A DNA stretch of 64,000 nucleotides from Plenodomus lindquistii (GCA_025504975.1 JANUWI010000008.1:1364001-1428000), one strand, 5' to 3'; positions 11,524-23,721 are shown, numbered from the stretch's first letter. Notes: generated by a model not told the origin, from the sequence alone. Translations and numbers: made by a program.

Positions 11524-12196
11524 ATGGGTTGCGCCTCCTCCAGACCCGCCTCCACGCCGACAATTCGTGAGAAACACGGCTACCACGCGATGAACGACCA
11601 GCCATACACAGACGCAGGAGGCGGCGACGGCGACAACGACGGAAACCACAACAACAACGATTGCACCAACTGCACCAACTGCCATAATTGCAATCAGTGT
11701 ACCAGTACGTCCATCCCTACAGTCCCCTCGTGATTCCCCTTCGCCTCTCTCTCGCGTGCCATTCATCGCTTCCTCTCGACCCCACGCGTGCAAGCGATGA
11801 CACAGCGTCTCCTCGCTAACACGATACCACAGACTGCACCTCCTGCCGCAACTGCGCAGACTGCACTTCCTGCACCTCCTGCGCCAACTGCAACGACTGC
11901 AGCAACTGCTCCTCAAGCCGCAACTGCGCCGACAGCCGGGGCTGTAAATCGTGTCAAAACTGCAGCGACTGTGCCGATTGCGTTGGATGCAAGGCGTGTA
12001 ATGATTGCCAGGGATGTGAGAATTGTCAGAATTGTACGGATTGTACGGATTGTGTTGAGTGAGTTGCTCTCTTCTTTGTTTTTTGTGTTTTTGCGTGATT
12101 GGGTGGGGAAAAGGGCTAATGGGGAGTAGTTGTCGCAATTGTACGAATTGTAGTGGGTTGGTTGGGGAGCATAATAAGACCGATGTGCATAGATAA
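11524..12196 (+). CDS. Cysteine-triplet repeat protein with Met-Gly-Cys N-terminus (unknown family)
   Basis: Exons 11524-11704, 11833-12058 and 12130-12196 (GTACGT...CACAG and GTGAGT...GTAG introns, 128 and 71 nt) give 157 residues. Residues 45-143 are 33 consecutive x-x-Cys triplets with no break in register. Thirty-one end in Cys and two (residues 89 and 95) in Ser. The triplet's second residue is mostly Asn, Asp, Ser or Gly. The register continues exactly across both splice junctions, which strongly supports the gene model. The protein starts Met-Gly-Cys-Ala-Ser-Ser, the pattern of N-myristoylation at Gly2 with palmitoylation at Cys3, so membrane attachment is likely. It has no secretion signal. 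Metal binding, a disulfide ladder or multiple acylation are all possible. I recognise no family. Confidence 0.85.
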
Positions 12197-13131
12197 GAGT
12201 GAGGGGTGGATGATGTGGAGAGAGGGAGAGAAAAATGTCTATGGGAAATTTTGGTGGTGTGTGGTGTGGTCTCCAGGTTGGCGGCTGGGTGGAGGGTCGT
12301 TGCGTGGCATGGAGTACGGTGTCTTTGCAGAGTTCTCCGTTTAGAGTACAACCCCTCGATGACTGCTTCGAGTTGCTTGATTGAGAGACGTGAATGAGTC
12401 TGTGTACAATACGACTGATGTTATGCCCATGTCGACTATCGCAGACTCACGAGGTCTATCATTATGTGCGCACTATTCCGTTTCGCATTCCGAAGTGATG
12501 ATTCGTGATCTCTACTCAGTCCCATATTGCAGGGCACGACTGCCAAGAACGAAGCACGATCAAGTCCACATATTTGCCTTTGTAGGGAGACTCTGGTGGC
12601 TTCACTTGGTCAAGGGAACAGACTAGTTGAGTGCTCGCTGGATAATCGGACGTGAAGGGCTTGTGGTTGAGAGGAGCCTATCAACTCAAGTCCAGCAATA
12701 TTGCGGCATTGAGACAAACCTTTGTGATGCTTCCGCGAGATGCGGATACCACTTAGGTAGTCCACTCATTAGGTATTTCCGTTTGGCCGTGCAAGTCGAC
12801 TTGGTATATGTATGACAGCGTAGTATCACTTCAGTGCGTGTTCCGGGAACGGCACAAACCTTTATCAACGTTATTGTCAGATGATGGCTAATTAGGGACC
12901 TGGACAATGTATATATCTTCCTAACGTACAAAAAATTCAAATTATGGACTGGAGATCAAAAGTTTGGACAAGAGGACACATGATGTTTGGCACCTGAGAC
13001 AAATATCAAACTGCGACATGTAAACCGCAAGACTAATTTATAAAAGATACCGCCGTCCACGTATTCAATCGTTTCTCATATGCAAATCCCACATTACGCG
13101 GTCATTTGGGGACATTCATCTATTGCTCATC
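12197..13131. other. Intergenic, no gene recognised
   Basis: Several short frames occur on both strands but none has a domain, splice support or coding-like composition. A TATA-like TTTATAAAAG lies at 13037-13046, about 90 bp before the next candidate start codon. Confidence 0.4.
13037..13046 (+). promoter_or_regulatory. TATA-like box
   Basis: TTTATAAAAG lies 86 bp upstream of the ATG of the small candidate gene at 13132. It is the clearest TATA-like match I noticed in this part of the window and modestly supports transcription there. Confidence 0.4.
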
Positions 13132-13536
13132 ATGAAGTTCAACCACATCATTAAACGTTTCTGGGGAAAGGGACGAGCACAACCACCAAGATCTTGCGAC
13201 AGGCGCCTCATGCACTCACAGTATATATTGCCGGAGTCCTATTCTGCTAAAATGCAAATGAGATCCACGCAAGTTATATCATCATGTCCATGTATCACGC
13301 TACGGCCAGCGACGCCCCTAGAATCTTTATCAGACCCAGGGGATCGTGGGTCAGTTTGCGGTAATCATACGATGGACTCAAGCACGCCGGTCCTCCCAGC
13401 TTCAAGATCTTGCGACCCCCATCAAGCAATATGTTCTTCATTCGCGACTGGATATCTCCAAGTTCCCAGCGTGACTTCGACGCGGCGGGCTCAAGAGCAG
13501 ATACACAAATCCAAACTCAAGGCCAAGGCACAATGA
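13132..13536 (+). CDS. Small hypothetical protein (weak)
   Basis: An uninterrupted frame encodes 134 residues, beginning MKFNHIIKRFWGKG. I chose this ATG because it is preceded by a TATA-like box; an in-frame ATG nine bases upstream is also possible. The protein is basic at both ends (the last residues are KSKLKAKAQ) and rich in Ser, Thr and Pro between, with six Cys in the middle. There is no signal peptide, membrane segment or known domain. The frame could be chance; the only support is the length and the promoter-like sequence. Confidence 0.3.
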   Translation: MKFNHIIKRFWGKGRAQPPRSCDRRLMHSQYILPESYSAKMQMRSTQVISSCPCITLRPATPLESLSDPGDRGSVCGNHTMDSSTPVLPASRSCDPHQAICSSFATGYLQVPSVTSTRRAQEQIHKSKLKAKAQ

Positions 13537-13916
13537 TCACAAGCGGAGGGTCAGAATCCTCATGCAGACTACAGCGGTGGTGCTTGTGAGGTAAAAGCTC
13601 TTCGCGGCAAAAGTCACTGCCACAACTCGTGGGAGACGGAAATCGCGCATATCATACTCGCAGGGCCAGGGCGCTGGTCTTCAAAGCCTTCAGCGGCGCG
13701 GCTGCCATCGCATAGATACTCTGACAGCTGACTGGAGTGAGCGACATCATAAATGATTCCAACGATTGCCTGCGATTCAAGGTGCTGCATCTCTTACTAG
13801 CGTGATAAACTACAAACAGACGTGAGCAACCTTGAACTATCATCGCTCTCCCAAACCCGTACGTTTCTCTGCAGCGACATCACCCTGAGATACACAACGG
13901 CGAAATTCCCGACAAG
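13537..13916. other. Short gap between two orphan candidates
   Basis: I see no convincing exon or structured signal in this stretch. Confidence 0.3.
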
Positions 13917-14533
13917 ATGTTCGCTCTCAGATACATCCTGCAGTCTCTCATGGCCGCAAGGCTGGTTCCGCAGCTTGGCAACATGCTCATGGCGCCGCTG
14001 CTATTCACTGGGCGGATGGTCGCATTGCTGTAAGTCGGAGACATAGCTCACGGCTACTAAATAGATGCAGTATTACTGATTCTGAGTGCAGATCTTACAA
14101 GCTTATTTCCGCTTTGCGATCTCACTACGAAGAACCCGCGTCTCAGGACTTCAGCAGTGGACCAGTGATACTCTTCTCGCCTCCGGAGCCTCAACGAAGG
14201 AGTCCCAACGCCTTCGACCATGGTTTCCGTAGGCTCCTTACCACCGCACGCCAATTCCTCCTCCCTCGTCGGCACCGAGACAACTTCACGAATTGCTCCA
14301 CCGACAATGCAACGTCACCATACGCAGACGGCGGACACGCAAAAGCCCAAGAACAAGTCCTGGTCGAGACACATTTACCAGTCATAATGCTCTGGCCCGC
14401 GAAAGAAGAGTGTGGCGTTAGCGGCATGGCACAATGGGACGCGCTGAACGTGATCGACTGCTATCCGCAAAGAGGCTTGCTTGCTCCACCGAGGGTATGT
14501 CATGCTCCTGGGCGCCGATTGAATGGCCGATAG
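13917..14533 (+). CDS. Hypothetical spliced protein with hydrophobic N-terminus (weak)
   Basis: Exon 13917-14029 joins exon 14092-14533 through an intron with a GTAAGT donor and a good CTACTAAAT branch site, giving 184 residues. A second acceptor at 14070, 21 bp earlier, is in the same frame and would add seven residues; its intron would be only 41 nt. The first 40 residues are hydrophobic (MFALRYILQSLMAARLVPQL and onward) and could be a signal anchor. The rest has no recognised domain; a stretch FTNCSTDNATS holds two N-glycosylation sequons. Support comes from the splice signals and the frame crossing them. No homologue is recognised. Confidence 0.4.
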
Positions 14534-16588
14534 GTGCGGATTGGACATGGATTGTGGTGCCGTGATCAAATGTGCGCAACCGGAGCGACGGACATGTGTG
14601 TGTTATTCTTGCATTGCGGTACAAAAATATTATATACACAAGAATTTTTATTGGATACAGATTAGATTGGGTCTAGAGAGCCGTCGCAAATATCTATTGT
14701 GTCTAAGGAACGAGAAATTGTACCTTCAACGCGTAGATCCCGCCAAGAGCACATAAACAATCACAATGCATACAATCCCATTATCCCATTCTCGTTCCCG
14801 CAAGGGGTGAAGCGGTACCACGGAAGTGCTGATCCGTCATGCATATGTCGAACTCTACTTAACGTTACACAAGCGGGACGTTGGGACCCTGGGGAATGGA
14901 GTGTACGCCGCGGCCCCTTGATTGCGTGCCGCGCTTCTGGGATAGATCAACACCATGTGCCTGCTCGCAAGAGCGAGTGCATATTATTTGGATCTTTGAA
15001 AAAAGCAGGGATTTGCAAGTTCAAGTATTATACGCTGGTAATGGTGAGACTGATTAGGTGTTCGGGGTACATTGCAGCAGGAAATTACCACGATAGATCT
15101 TCTGAGAGTCCCATGGATTTTCTATGATACGATGACTGGAAAATCGAGGGCGAGATCGTGGCGCGTGCGGCATTCCAGGGAGAGAGAAAGAGGCTGGACG
15201 TCTACTTGAGCTAAAAGATAGACCTACTCCCCCAATTCCATTTCATCGTTGAATCTCTTCGCGACTCCTCGCCTACCAAGATGAGGTCTAGCAATCAGTC
15301 GTTCCATCTGCACCTCAATCTCTGATAGAGTTGTGACAGAGCCGAATTGTCAAGCCTGCATCTTTCCTATGTCCTTTCCTTTGTCCATTCCCCATGTCCA
15401 TTTCCTTTCACAGAGCGCGCAAAAGCACAGTTTTGAGCACACCATGAGACAAGTGCAACCGTACTGCCTCTGGCAGCCCTGCTAACTATATCTCAAAGGA
15501 CCCCGCGCACTCTCTCAACAAGAGACAAACGACACCTGTACGTCGCTTTTTTTCGACATACCATCTCTAGGTTCAAAACCTGTGCTCTGCTCTGCAAACT
15601 TTGATTTTTGTTTTTGTTTTCGTTTCGATTCGGTTCGGTTCGGTATAGGGTAAAGGTTCAAGGTATTGTATTGTATTCGTTGGCCTGGGATTGCGCCAAG
15701 GCGCGGTTGGTAGGGGGTTGAAGTGGATGGGAGGGCGGGTGTATGGGTGTGGGATTGGGTTGGAGGGGAGGGGAGGGGATATAAAGACTGGACCGATATA
15801 CGCCACGCCACTCTTCTCCAGCAAGGAATCTTACTAGTGCTATTGCGAATCAACAACGACATCGCAACTCTCTACCACTATCGCACGACACCGACGCCAC
15901 CGAAGCATTCCACGACACCAACGACACCAATCAAGTCTTATTACCAACCCGCCTACCTACCAAACGACAAGAGAAGAGACTGGAAAGAAGGAGGAGGACA
16001 AAGAGGCAAGATAGGATTGAGGAAATCATGGTACCCGTCCCTCCCTTCCCTTTCCCAATCATGTATTCGGTCTTGATAATAACGTCGTCGGCACAGGCAT
16101 AGAAATATACGTACGAACGAATGAGATAGGGGGGATAGAACGAAGAGAAAAAAAAATTTAGCAGGGGAATCAGGAGGGTCAATGGCATGCATGACACTTG
16201 ATATGGGTAATTGTTGTGTGTGTGTTGAATCAAAATACCACATCTTTCCTTTCCTTTCGTCCGTTCTATTCTTGGCTCCCCTTTTCCTTGTACACTTCCA
16301 CCCGTGGACTCACGATAATCCATCACCACCACTTTTCCCATCCAATCCATTCCAATCCCTTAGCATCCACCCACGAACGAACCTTATCTCTACAACGGTA
16401 GATTATGACGGTGACGTATACTATATAAACAATGCATGTGGTGGGTGTAGTGTGTGGTGTAGTATTATAAAAATGTATTAGCTAGGTAAGCATATACATG
16501 TATACACAAGGCAGAGGCAGAGAGGGAGAGAGAAAAACGATGCGGGACGGAGCGGGGCGGTGCTATTCATAGCTTGAAATTCGGACTG

Positions 16589-16621
<33 letters not shown>

Positions 16622-17605
16622 CTAGGTACCCTCACTACCCTTTCTCTTTCTCCCTCGCTGTACCTTGCACCGCCAGGACAGGAAACACGCCTTACACAGC
16701 CTTGTTCAATCTCAGCCCATGCACACGACGACACGCAGCCAGTCTCTCATTCCATTCCGTATTGATCCATTACTCCGTCCACTGCATATCACGATTCCGG
16801 AATACTCCCCCTTCCAAAAAAAGAGAAAGCAAAAGGTCTCAAAGCCCAAAAGAAAATGCAAATTCTCATCTCTCTCGCACCCATGCTGAAGAAACAAAAC
16901 GGTCCCACCCATGTGACATGTCTCAAATTACGCCATTCCATCCCCATCCCCATCCTCGCCCAGTCCTTATCTCCTCCCTACCTTCCCCATCCAAAAAACC
17001 TCCGAAACCCATTACCCACTCAAATAAAAACCCACAAGGTACACGAAAAGCTTAGAGAGGAGATCATGACAAAACCCAGATGAATGAGGAAGGAAAAGCC
17101 AACCGTGACCGTGGGTAAGACGAGTGTGTGGTTTCCGAAATGTATTGTGTTGCCAAAAAAAAAACGCCCCGTGTTTGCGCCAGTTCCATGTGTTTGCTGA
17201 TTGATTGCGCTGATCTGATGCAGAGAGAGAGGGGTGGGTATAAAGGGATTCCAGAGTGCAAAATCGGCAAAATGCAAATGCAAATGTTTTATCGTTTGTT
17301 TCGGTGATTCTTCGCTTCGCTCCGATTCGTGGGATTGGTTCGCGGGGCTTCGCAGTCGCAGTCGCAGTCGCAAGTGCTGCCCCAGTCTTTGATGATTGGA
17401 AACGGACGACAATTTCATCATCTCAGACTCGCGGGGCTTCCTCGCCCAGTGTGACTCGGCAGACTCGTCGCATGCTGTGCACTGCCTACACTTCCCCTCT
17501 TCTGATGTTTCTGCGCATCTAATTTCCGCTTCAATGCCCGGTGACGAGCGCGCATTTGCTCTAGCACTGTCTTCGTGTTAGCCTGGTAATCACACACCAA
17601 TACAC
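14534..17605. other. Long gene-free, low-complexity region downstream of ATG1
   Basis: About 3 kb without a convincing gene. The plus strand from about 16230 to 17060 is strongly pyrimidine-rich, and 15595-15780 has purine/T-rich simple sequence. Open frames here are made of low-complexity Pro/Ser/His or poly-hydrophobic text and I reject them. The last part is presumably the 3' untranslated region of ATG1. Confidence 0.5.
16590..16619. repeat. (TG)n microsatellite
   Basis: About 14-15 TG dinucleotides run in a row within the low-complexity region. It is a simple repeat and not part of a gene. Confidence 0.95.
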
Positions 17606-20501
17606 CTAATCAAACTTACACTTGGCAATGCTCGCCCTATCCTCACCATCCAGCCCATTAATCTCATCCGCCTCGTTGCGGTGCTTACTCGCCTCTGTAT
17701 CTTCCTCCTCGAGAATAGCGTCGAGCATCTGAATCGCAGTAAAGTAGTTGACATCGCATCCCGCCAAATTATGGCCTGTGAGTTCGTCGACGGCGGCCTG
17801 GCGACTCATTTCAATGGCGCGGTCGTACATGAGTTTCTCTGCCGTGACGCCGGTGGTGAGGAAGATGTTTTCTGCGGAGCCGACTGTGGTAGCAGATGCG
17901 ACACCGGCCGTCGACGCGTTTTGTGGATGTGCGGGATGGTCGGGAGGAAGTTGTGATTGGGCTTGTTTGAGCTTGTTGGCGATGAGGTCGGATTTGGCAC
18001 AGCATTCATTGAAGCGGTCGCGGACCCAGGAGACGACTTGGCTGAGGCGGGTCGAGCTGGCGTTAGCGCGCGAGGCAGCCTCGTTCTTGCGTGTCCAGTA
18101 TGTACCTGTGACTTCCATGGCTTTGCTGAGCATGGCGAGGGCTTTGCAGTAGAGGACGAGGGCCTCTTCGGAGATGATGAGGACCATGTCGGGGGTGAGA
18201 TCATCGTCTTCGTCGTCGTCTTCGATAACATCGGTGCTGGGTTTGCGGACGACACCGGCAGGACCAATCCCAAGACCTTGATCGCTAGGAGGTACAGGAA
18301 CGAGCTGGCGGTACTTGACCTCGGCGAAGCCGTAGACGACGTGGCTCATTTGCGCGAGCTCCTCAATCTTCTTGACGACTGCCACGTCCTCGTCTTTTGG
18401 ACTGGACCTTCCGCCTTCTCCAACAATGAGCATACTGCTGGGTGCGGGTGCTGGATATTGTGGGAACCCAGAGTAACCATGAGGTGGAGACAAACCCTTG
18501 ACAACAGGAGGAGACATGCCTAATCCGCGAATGTTAACCATGTTCATGGCCTTGGTAAGTGCAGACGTAGCGCTCTCGAAGCTCGGGCGGTATGGACGCC
18601 GACGCTCGTACGAACCTGCTCTCTGGTGCATGCCTGCCGTCTGGCGCTGGATTTGAATAGCCTGTGACGGAGCTGAAGCGGGAGCTGATGAGCCAGTCTC
18701 AGCCAGTGGTAAGCCCTGGGTGGTCGAACGCCGCTTCATCTTGGTCTGGTGGCAGCCCATTTTGTCGAATCGTGTTTGTGGACTGTTGGCAATCTCGTCG
18801 GCTAGGGCATCAATCTCGACGCGGCGCTTCTCCACAAACACAAAACCGTCGTCGATGGAATTGTCTTGCGCAGCTCGCTCGGCAGCTTCTCGCAGTGTAG
18901 TTGCTTCGGCGCGTTGTGGTGCTCGCTCACGGTCCAGATGCTCCTTGAGCCCCGAGGGTGCTGGTGCCTGATCGTCGCGAGAAAATCGACGCCTGTGACC
19001 GATAGCGTTGGGAGAAGCAGCTTGATCTTGCAGAGTCAAAGTACGTCCCGGCGCGGTGGCTGCGTTTGTAAGGACAGGCCGTCGGTGCTCACGTGAAGGG
19101 GCGTGCTCGTCGATTGGCTCAATGGGTGTATTGCTAGCACGTCGAGCAGTCTGCGTTGTCCGTGGGGGCGTGCTCGAAAAGTTTCCAGACAAGGGGCGGG
19201 AGCTAGGACGAGACGGCGGGGTAGTATCAAGTCCGGTCCTGTCCTTGGGTGAACGCGAGTAGGAACTATCACTAGCCCCTCGACTCATCTCAGCGGGCAT
19301 CTTTTGGATTCGCTTTGGAGGCTCCAGCGGCGGCTCTGCCTCGGAGGCTTGCATCGACCGCGGAAGGTCTTCGTCAACAAGATCTGGAATCACATCGCGA
19401 ATGACTGGATCCGAGAAGAAGCTCTCGTAGGACATGCGCTCTGTGGGCTTCTTCTTCAGCAACGCACGGATCAGGTTCTTCATGGCCCTGCTAGAGATGA
19501 TGCCTTCTGGGAAGCGGATCTGGTCCCTGCGCTCTTCAATCTTACGGAGGAGTTCTACATGATTGTTTGCTCGAAACGGGGGGCGAGCACACATCATCTC
19601 GAACAGCACAGTGCCGACGGACCACAAATCAGCCTTGGCGTCGTACTTTTCGTAGCGCAAGATCTCTGGAGCCATGTACAACGGGGAGCCACACAGAGTC
19701 TCGGCCAGAGAAGTCGTCGGCAGGATCCTTGCGAAGCCGAAATCTGCAATCTTGAGCATGGGTAGGGACTCGATACCAGTGGCCGGGATGAGGGAATTGG
19801 CACTGGCGGCCAAGGGCATGCGCTCCAGAGTGCCGCTCTGCGAGTAGAACATGGAGGAGGGATTCAGCAGTAAGTTTTGCGGCTTCAAGTCACGGTGGAT
19901 ATAGTTCTTGGACCTAATAAACTCGAGGGCACTGGCCATTTGCTTTGCAAAGTGCCTCACGATTACCTCATTCAGACCGCCGACGGCCGGATTTGGGTAC
20001 TTTTCGAGCATGCGCTGGGTCTGAGGGTGGTTCACGAGGTCGGCGCGCTTCTTGATAAAGGCAGACAGGTCGCCCAGCTCGCAGAACTCCATGATGATGT
20101 GCATACGCGAAGGGGCTTCCTGGCAGTCAATGAGCGAGACAATGTGGGGGTGATGCAGGCTGCGCAAGATGGCAATCTCGGAGACGAGGTTGTCCTTGAG
20201 CTTCTTGTTGAGCTTGTTCATGTTGACCGACTTGATGGCCACCGAGGCGCGCTTTTCCTGTGCAGCTGTCAGCAAGTCGTGGTTGTGGTCGTGGGCGCGG
20301 TCGACTAGCGTCCCAGGGTCCATGGGATGGCGATGCAGGGCGACTTACAATGTGGATGCCGCGGTAGACCTCAGCAAAGCTGCCCTTTCCAATGTGGTCC
20401 ATGCGCTTGAACTTGCCGATGATCTGCTCGGGGGCCGCCGAAGAGGTTGAGGGGGATGCGCCCGACCTCCGGGGAGCATATGGGTTAGAGGGAGTGGCCA
20501 T
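17606..20501 (-). CDS. ATG1: Autophagy-initiating serine/threonine kinase Atg1 (ULK family)
   Basis: Exon 20501-20349 (51 codons) joins 20257-17606 across a 91-nt intron with GTAAGT donor and GCACAG acceptor, giving 934 residues, a usual length for filamentous-fungal Atg1. The kinase domain covers about 28-330: glycine loop HIGKGSFAEVYRG, catalytic K60, HRD aspartate D174, DFG aspartate D223, and LYMAPEIL. A long Ser/Pro/Arg-rich linker follows. The C-terminal region (about 640-900) is helical and matches the Atg13-binding MIT-type region (e.g. LYCKALAMLSKAMEV). Atg1 with Atg13 and Atg17 starts autophagosome formation when TORC1 is off. The intron falls between the glycine loop and the VAIK lysine; a frame read through it would lose the glycine loop. 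Confidence 0.96.
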
Positions 20502-22417
20502 GATGGCGGCGCGTGGTGGACGGGCAGCCGTGTCCTGCGCGTCTGCCTAGTAGGGTGCCCAGGACGCTTCTTCAGCTACCAGCGCAGGTGTGGGTAGAGG
20601 GTGGCCGTGGGTAGAGGGTGGCCGTGGGCGGGGTGCACATGGGCTGGCGACAGCGCGGCGGAATGGGTGCAGTGGTGGATGGCGGTGGTGGTGGATGGCG
20701 GGTGGTGGTGGATGGCGGTGGTGGTGTTGGAGGTGGTTGATGAGGGCGGTGGTATCGGAGTATATTGCTGTGTGTATCGACGCGCGTGGGCGAGTCGCAG
20801 GCGTGCAGGCGGGCGATGCAGTCGAGCGTGGGCGTGTCGTCGTCGTTGACGGGTGTGGTATCGATAGCAGCGATGACGGGCCGCGATGCAGGGTATACGG
20901 TACAGCTCTCACGGCAACGGCAACAGCGACAGCGACAGCGGGACAGGTGGCGGGGGTATCAGAGCAGCAGGAAACGGATTATAGCATGTATCAAAAGGGA
21001 CAGCAAGGCGGCCAGGGAAGAAGAAGACGGTAGCAAGAGAGGTGTAGGCTATTCGGCGAAGGCACAGCGAGCGAGCACAGGACTGGGGTGGTCACCTTAG
21101 CGTGTCGAGTAGCGTGGCCTGCCTGCCTGCTGCTGCTGATTAGAACGATAAGCCTGCACCTGCGCCTGCCTCGCCCTCGCAAGTCTACCTACTGAGTGCT
21201 CGCAACATACTGTTACACGGGCACAATACACTCCAAACACACTGCCTGACCCCGGCCCGCACCAGCACGCCGCCGCCCTTTGACTCTTCCGCAGACCCCG
21301 CGCTGCTGCCCCCGCCGCGTGGCGCCCCTCACGAGTGAAGACGTGAAGACTCGCCGTCATGTGCCCGCCCAAATGACGACGTCGCACGCCATTCCTCTCC
21401 ACGTACCACATCACAGAACAGCCACAGTCGTTTCCAGCAAAGAAAGTACCTGTAGCTGCACCGCCCAAATCTACATGCATGGGACAGTACCGTCCAAGGG
21501 TCCAGTCCACGCCGCATCTGCACCTCATATGCGCAACACACCACCTCCCGCCTTGCCGCCCCATCGCCCCTCCCAATCATGTCCCTCTACCCCGTCCCCA
21601 CAACCCTCGTCCTCTTATCGTGGGGAAATCAGCCATCTCATCCCTTGATACGCTGATAAGCCCAGCTTGCTTGATGCCCCTCTCCAACAAGGACCTTTCT
21701 ATAGCTGCAGCACCGTTCCCTGTACCTTAGTGCTGTCGCCCTTGACCCTAACTTTAACGCGGCGCATCGCGCTACCTCGTGACCGTTATTCTGCTTACCT
21801 CATCAACCCATCCGCGACGCTAGTTGCTCCCGGCAGTCGCCGCAGATGCTGCTTACAGACCACAGTGACGTCGACTACACATCGCAGCGCAGGTGAGACG
21901 AAACCCGTCCATCACATCACTGTCCATTACCTGCGCACCTGCGCACCACGTTGAGTCAGTTACAAGTCTTCCGCGCAGCCGTGGCAGTGCAAACCCCCCA
22001 TTAGATCAGCTACACCATGCACGCGCGTACCTCATCTAGCCATGTGGCGCATATGCACTACACTTATCATGTCGGCGTGCCTAATGTCTTACCAGCCTCG
22101 TCAGCCTCACATCCCAGCGTGCTACTTAACATGCCCAAATCAAATAAATCCCATGATGGTTAATCGCGATCCAGGGCGAATACGATCAGCATGGAGGACA
22201 GTGTACGTCATTGTATCCGCTTTCCGGGAGTGTCAAGGTCATGCATTCCCTGCGTAAAATACAAGTAGGACAGTCGAGTATGGAGAGTGCACGTGGAATC
22301 ATGTATCGGTCCTTTTTTATTTGTGCCTTGGTGATGGAGTTTGGTTATTAGATTCAAGTATTTGGCTATGCATGTTTTAACTACCGCACTGTACTGTGCC
22401 AGGTGAGCTTGTAACTG
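20502..22417. promoter_or_regulatory. ATG1: ATG1 upstream region, GT-rich then featureless
   Basis: The first 600 bp upstream of ATG1 are G/T-rich on the plus strand, with minisatellite-like GGTGGTGGATGGC units at about 20675-20735 and a 17-bp tandem pair at 20592-20625. They probably include the ATG1 promoter and 5' untranslated region. The remainder to 22417 shows no gene that I can support. Confidence 0.45.
20592..20625. repeat. 17-bp tandem duplication
   Basis: Two identical 17-bp units GGGTAGAGGGTGGCCGT lie head to tail about 90 bp upstream of the ATG1 start codon, in probable promoter or leader sequence. Confidence 0.9.
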
Positions 22418-22895
22418 CTATTCCACTTCTTCCATGCCCCATCCCATACTATACTCGTACTGAATTACTCGGTCGAATATCCATCTACCTCGTGACATGA
22501 TACACAACGATATCGAATCTCGATCCAAGACATCGTGTACCTGCATTACCCAACCAGCACATGATGCATGCGGTTCATGCGGCTCCCCAAACCCCTGCTC
22601 GTTCGTCGACTCGAAAGAACCACGATGTATACCTGTCGCAATATCATCAGAGTAGGAGATAATCATGTCCAACTGCTCATACAAATGAGGCTTCTTGCGC
22701 CAGTCTTCTTTTCAAGGTGTGAAGAAAAAAAGGGTAGTTAGTTCAAGTGTTAAAGTGCTTACACACATGATTGTGTATGGAGAGTAAATAGGTATTCTGC
22801 AGCGTGTGGAATGTTAGTGTAAGGTAATAATAAGAGTGTGCAGCGGGTACATACGTTCTAGTTGCGTGACGGCGTAACAGTGGAGGTTCGTTCAT
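22418..22895 (-). CDS. Small spliced orphan protein (tentative)
   Basis: Exons 22895-22855, 22796-22765 and 22704-22418 give 119 residues; an in-frame ATG at 22916 would add seven. Donors are GTATGT and GTGTAA, and intron 2 has an ACTAAC branch site. The predicted start is MNEPPLLRRHATRT and the last exon continues with LYEQLDMIISYSDDIATG and ends in an aromatic, acidic tail (YEYSMGWGMEEVE). No membrane segment, signal peptide or known domain is visible. The second junction is the weakest, because the only acceptor keeping the frame lies three bases beyond the more natural one. It could be a lineage-specific gene or a decayed fragment. Confidence 0.35.
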
Positions 22896-22916
22896 ATCCA
22901 AAGACAAGGGTATCAT

Positions 22917-23721
22917 TCGTAGAGACCTAGGGTGTATAGATGTAGCTGTAGCAACAGAAAGGTTCCGAAAGAATGCTCACGGAATCTGCCTACTCTCCCA
23001 ATGTATGGTACCATATACTAGCAATACAAACCCGTTTAGATTTGTCAAGACATGGACATGATTGTAACCACTAATTGGCAGCGTAGCGTTTCAAGGATCT
23101 TTGATCAACGTGGTGGAACTGAGGGATTAGATGCTACAGAGGGCCTCACGGAGGAGGTGCTAATCTACGGTGTGGGCTGACCGATGGTGGCTGGCCTATC
23201 AATAGGTGGCCACTGTCCATCCCATCCACAAAGGGCCGGCCTGGCGGCCGGGCTCAAACAATCTTACAGGTACTACAAAGCAACGAGGCCAAAACCAAAA
23301 TCTCTTCGGTAGTGTAGCGACAGAGAAGGGCATTTGGTTCCTCTTATTGCGATCATGAGATAGCATCTTGTTGGCACGCTCGTGAATGCTAGGCGAGATG
23401 CTGCAAGAGAATTTACAGGCCTTATGTCGAATTCCTGCCTATCCCGTAGTCTCGAGGGGTTAGCGATCAATGCCACAGGCCTGTATGTAGATCTCATCAC
23501 GTGCCCTCCAATTACCCGGTAGTCCGCTCAGAGTTATGGACCTTCCAGGCAGCCATGTCATCAAACCTTGTGGAATGACGCATGATGCAAATCTAACGTT
23601 ACTGCACTGCCTCCCAGACAGCTTCGTGTATCCCTCTTCTGGTAAGTCATCTCAGAGTTCTTCTACTCCAAGCTCACAACTAGACGGGAATCAAGGATTG
23701 TGACCTCTTTTTGCCTTCCAC
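22917..23721. other. Intergenic between two divergent orphans
   Basis: The stretch holds no supported gene. A GC-rich patch near 23232-23256 (GGGCCGGCC and GGCCGGGC) stands out from AT-richer surroundings and looks palindromic. Confidence 0.35.

Noticed and set aside
11509..12351. 280-codon minus-strand frame antisense to the Cys-triplet gene
   Set aside because: It is the mirror of the triplet repeat and intron sequence, giving Arg/Ser/Cys-rich low-complexity text and Val runs.
15560..15600. Possible minus-strand tRNA B-box (GGTTTTGAACC)
   Set aside because: No A-box at the needed distance upstream and no acceptor stem.
15723..17083. Several frames of 60-150 codons in the low-complexity tract
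   Set aside because: They translate to Pro/Ser/His-rich or microsatellite-encoded text (including a Cys-Val run from the TG repeat).
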